A stretch of DNA of 64,000 bases, from NCBI RefSeq assembly GCF_011075055.1, contig NC_058140.1:16431945-16495944 (forward strand). Reading direction: 5' to 3'. The notes under the pieces are model-generated. The model was not told the origin of the DNA, made no database searches, and saw nothing but the letters and a program-made list of their open reading frames with translations. The position numbers were made by a program, and so were the translations under genes. Numbering within the stretch: position 1 is the stretch's first letter; each line of letters opens with the position of its first letter. Of this stretch, positions 61,001-64,000 are shown piece after piece. Source of the DNA: Mangifera indica. Its lineage: Eukaryota; Streptophyta; Magnoliopsida; Sapindales; Anacardiaceae.

Positions 61001-63841
61001 ACCAAGATATGGCAACCCTGTATTATGAGATAAACTTTGTAAAGCCTCGCAAGCTCCTTGTCCAGACGAAGCTCTGCAGCAAGTAGTTTAAATGTCAGTC
61101 AAAAACAACATCATAGGCATTTAAAAAAAATAAACATAAGCCAGATCTAATAATAAGTTTGAGAAAGAAAACAGTGATAATCTATTGAAAAAACAATGTT
61201 TACTAAGAAAATATGACTTTAGAGCTGATTTTGCCACCTAATTATAAAGTAATCACCGAATGTTGCAAAAAATTTTGAAAAGAAGTTAATTATTAAATAC
61301 ACAAGCTAAATCTGCTTTATGAGCAGAAGCAAGAAATCTAGACATGGTCCAAAAATAATCCAATTACTAAAATGTGCAGATTGCGTCAAACATACAGAGA
61401 GGTATTAAGTTCCGATAAGGATTCTAAGATAACGGTCAAAAATCCAATAAACTAAACAAATTTAACTAGAAGTGGTTTAACATTTTGGGCAAACATGCAG
61501 CCCAATGCTCTCAATCCATCATCATTTAACGGAATTTTTGCATCAAAACAAGTACAAGCTCCCACACAGCTCTCATTAACACTTGTCCAGTAGCGTTTCT
61601 CATCTCAAAAACTGAAGCCTGTACGATGATGAACTTCTTAGAAATAAAATTCTGAAATAAGAAATAAAACAAAGTGAAAGTTTTACAATTTCCTTTTTTC
61701 TCTACTTGCCAGACAAGTCAGATTCCAGTGACCCCTAAGGAGCTGATTTCATTGGTTAAACACAGACAACAAAGATTATAGCAAGTAATTATTATATTTA
61801 CAAAGAAATAAAATACCTGAAGAAACAACAAACAGCTTCAGTGACTTTCTTCTCTTTAAGAATTCCAGGCAATCCACATTGTGCTTGTGCCAGAAGGCAA
61901 CATCCCAAAAGATGTTGAAGAACAGACCAATCACCACCAGTATCTTGGATACTTCTAAATATTTTCTCCTTTTGAGAATTTGCCTCCACAAGGGTAAGTA
62001 GGCACTGAAAAGAGGCTAGGAAAAGGAAATGGTTCAGCAAAAATCCTCAAGATATATGTACATCTGTGTTTATGTCTATGTAACTTTTTCTCCAAATGAA
62101 ATTCAATGCAGAAAAAGAAAGGCACAGAAATAACCTGAGCAGCTTCATATTGGCCATGCTCAAGAAGGATCAGTGCAAGCTGAGTTGAATGCCGCAAGAA
62201 AGAAGAAGATTCCTCCCCAGTTTTGCCCCAAATGATCCAGCTAGTAAAGCCCCGCACTGAACCAGTAACTTCTTGTGGATTAGGGAGACGTCTTGATAAG
62301 ATGTGGCTAGGATCTCCAGTAGAATTTTGACTATGTAGTAAAAGTATAAAAGCTAAGGTGAAATCGCATTTGCCGAGCTTCTCATTCCATGATCTTTTTT
62401 CGATGTTGCTATCTACAAAATTAACAGATATTAGGACGATTATCAAGTCCATGTTACATCAGAAAAATGATCTAGTCAGTAAATGCACTAATGGCAGCGT
62501 ATTTATTTCAGCTCCTCTGTTGTCAAGTATTTTATCATAGAGTTTGCTAAATAGTGAAATTATTGCTCTAACAATAAAGCAACATGGATCTTGCAAATGA
62601 CATTTCATGTTAAATTTCTCTGCAAATATGCAGTTTAGTTATAACAATAATAGCCAAGAAGAACTATTTATAGAATCACCACTTCCATATATAGTGTGAA
62701 TGTGCCATTAGAAAAGACTGCTCCCCACTAGTTAGAGAATAAGAGTATGGTGAGTTCAGTTGAATTGAGTTTAAAAGAAAGCACTTGAGATATGTAAAAT
62801 TTTGGGTGTTCATTACTTTTAAAGTTTAGGGAAGTTTCTTTATTCATTATTCAACACAACTGAGAAGCTTCTATTATGTAGGTGGGAAAGATTTTAATTG
62901 AGTAAGATTTTATATGACCTGTGTGATCCATCTTGCATATTTTTTGGAGCCTTTCGGTCCTTGGAGCTGCTTGTCCTTTGTTGACAACTTGTCCATTCTT
63001 GTATACTTTTTTTTCAAATATGTTTTCTTCGTTTCCTTGGGGCAAAGATAAAAGTTGAAAGAAACTTATTCACAGGGTACATGTATTTTCTATTTTTTGT
63101 CAATTAATTTGCAATGATTTAAACTTTAAGCCCCAAAGCACTTTCAAATCATATTGGCTGTACATCCAAAATATTAATTAGACAAGTTTGAACTTCACTG
63201 AATTGTCATATTAATCAACTCATCAATTTCCAGATGAAGTTAATTTTCTTTTGGTTTATAATAGCAAATAGATTTAACATGTCAACAACATTGACCTGGA
63301 CATATAAAATAATAATCAAAATCATATAAGAGAATTAAAATTTTTATTGTAATTTTGATTGAATGAAAGTAGAGAATTTCAACTTTTATTCTAATTTTGT
63401 TTGAATAAAACAATCTGTCAAGCCACCAATTTTAATTTTCTACTGGTTTATGAATAACAAATTATTTACTACCTCAACAACAAAACTTACCAATTTGTAA
63501 GGATGAGAGTTGAGAGCTGAAATCTTCTATTGCTGGTGATTCAGAAGGTGTTGTGCCAAAAAAGAGAATGATAAGCCACTCAGAAATAATTTCTTGAATC
63601 ATTGGAATCAACTCAAGTTGTATTCTCACTACATCATCATGCAACATACTAATCTGCAAGCAAAGACCAACAACTTACATAGAGAACTTTTTTACATGCA
63701 ACCAAACAAAATACAAAGCAAGGATGGTGATTTCACCTTATTTTGAAAGGTAGAAAAATTAGAAACACCATTAACAGGTTGGAAATAAGAGAAGGGATCA
63801 TAATAGAAGATGGCAAAGGCCATGAGGAGGAGAATTTTTTT
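55025..63841 (-). CDS. NUP160: Nuclear pore complex protein NUP160, C-terminal part
   Basis: Minus-strand gene whose 5' exons lie beyond the right edge. Visible exons in gene order are 63737-63841, 63491-63653, 62135-62412, 61817-62004, 60997-61073, 60536-60882, 59939-60007, 59521-59839, 59437-59471, 59076-59097, 58881-59009, 58362-58471, 58193-58264, 57952-58074, 57105-57212, 56609-56749, 55186-55359 and 55025-55096, ending in SFSNEAS and a stop. Recognisable segments are KLLYAFEMQRHNWRRAANYI, TLLRLYVDYGRYTEATNLLL and KPADIINRKRPFAVWFPYT, which belong to the helical C-terminal half of plant NUP160 (SAR1). The protein is a scaffold of the Y-shaped Nup107-160 complex and is needed for mRNA export and hormone signalling in Arabidopsis. 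Phases were checked for the exons between 59939 and 58881. Confidence 0.9.
55360..56608 (-). other. Long NUP160 intron
   Basis: About 1.25 kb intron before the second-last exon. It contains a short direct repeat near 55908-55957 (TTTTTTCACTTTTGTCCACC twice). No nested gene seen. Confidence 0.5.
62413..63490 (-). other. Long NUP160 intron
   Basis: About 1.1 kb intron without recognised nested genes. A minus-strand open frame of 64 codons near 62851-63045 has no motif. Confidence 0.45.
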
Positions 63842-64000
63842 CTGACCTTGATTCTTGAGAAAGGGAGAGTAGACTGAGAATTCATTACATAAATTGGAAT
63901 CTAGTGAATGTAGAACCAGAAGGAGAAATAGACAAAGAATAGAGATACAGAGAGATAGGGAAAACAATAGGGGGAATTTGTTCTTTCAAGGGGGAATTTA
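63842..64000 (-). other. Probable NUP160 intron reaching the window edge
   Basis: Sequence left of the acceptor at 63842-63843 (in gene sense, upstream) has no coding match that I can place. The next NUP160 exon should lie outside. Confidence 0.4.

Noticed and set aside
1..64000. CRISPR arrays, prophage, bacterial operons, tRNA and rRNA genes
   Set aside because: Nothing resembling any of these was seen; the sequence is plant nuclear DNA.

Overview
The window is nuclear DNA from a flowering plant, most likely a eudicot of the rosid type. Genes have many short GT-AG introns, spacers are AT-rich and full of small fold-back elements, and the proteins are plant types (MLO, FRO, KORRIGAN, plant NUP160, PPR, HPCA1-like receptor kinase). 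The species cannot be named from sequence alone.

Layout. 1-8300 is mostly decayed: a fold-back element cut by the window edge, a receptor-kinase pseudogene (minus), an endo-mannanase gene fragment (plus), and an ACA12/13-type Ca2+-ATPase with a frameshift and several lost catalytic or ion-binding residues. 8300-18440 holds three housekeeping genes on the plus strand: ribosomal stalk protein P1, an EMB3101-like PPR protein, and the NAC beta subunit (BTF3). 19696-24747 is an intact HPCA1-type LRR receptor kinase (minus, 19 exons). 26514-31027 is a zeta-class glutathione transferase (minus, 10 exons). 31-36 kb is repeat-rich. 35865-39729 is a FRO6/FRO7-type ferric reductase (plus, 9 exons). 42885-46559 is a KORRIGAN-type membrane endoglucanase (plus, 6 exons, 621 aa). 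47716-51468 is an MLO13-like protein (plus, 13 exons). 51923-53679 is a TVP38/DedA-family membrane protein (minus, 4 exons). 55025 to the right edge is the 3' part of NUP160 (minus).

The genes do not form one pathway; this is an ordinary plant neighbourhood. The order KOR, FRO, HPCA1-like kinase matches what I recall of Arabidopsis At5g49720-At5g49760, and GSTZ plus TVP38 matches At2g02370-At2g02390. The window may therefore preserve an ancestral arrangement later split in Arabidopsis.

The most unusual observations are the degenerate Ca2+ pump that still keeps a 797-codon open frame, a family of Mutator-like fold-back elements (one with an exact 10-bp flanking repeat), a 93-nt stop-free intron in FRO that would encode an extra hydrophobic segment, 22-nt and 35-nt exons in NUP160, and relics of kinase-gene duplication. 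I saw no clearly new multi-gene system. Exon limits were read by eye from splice sites and reading phase and from remembered homologues; no alignment was run.
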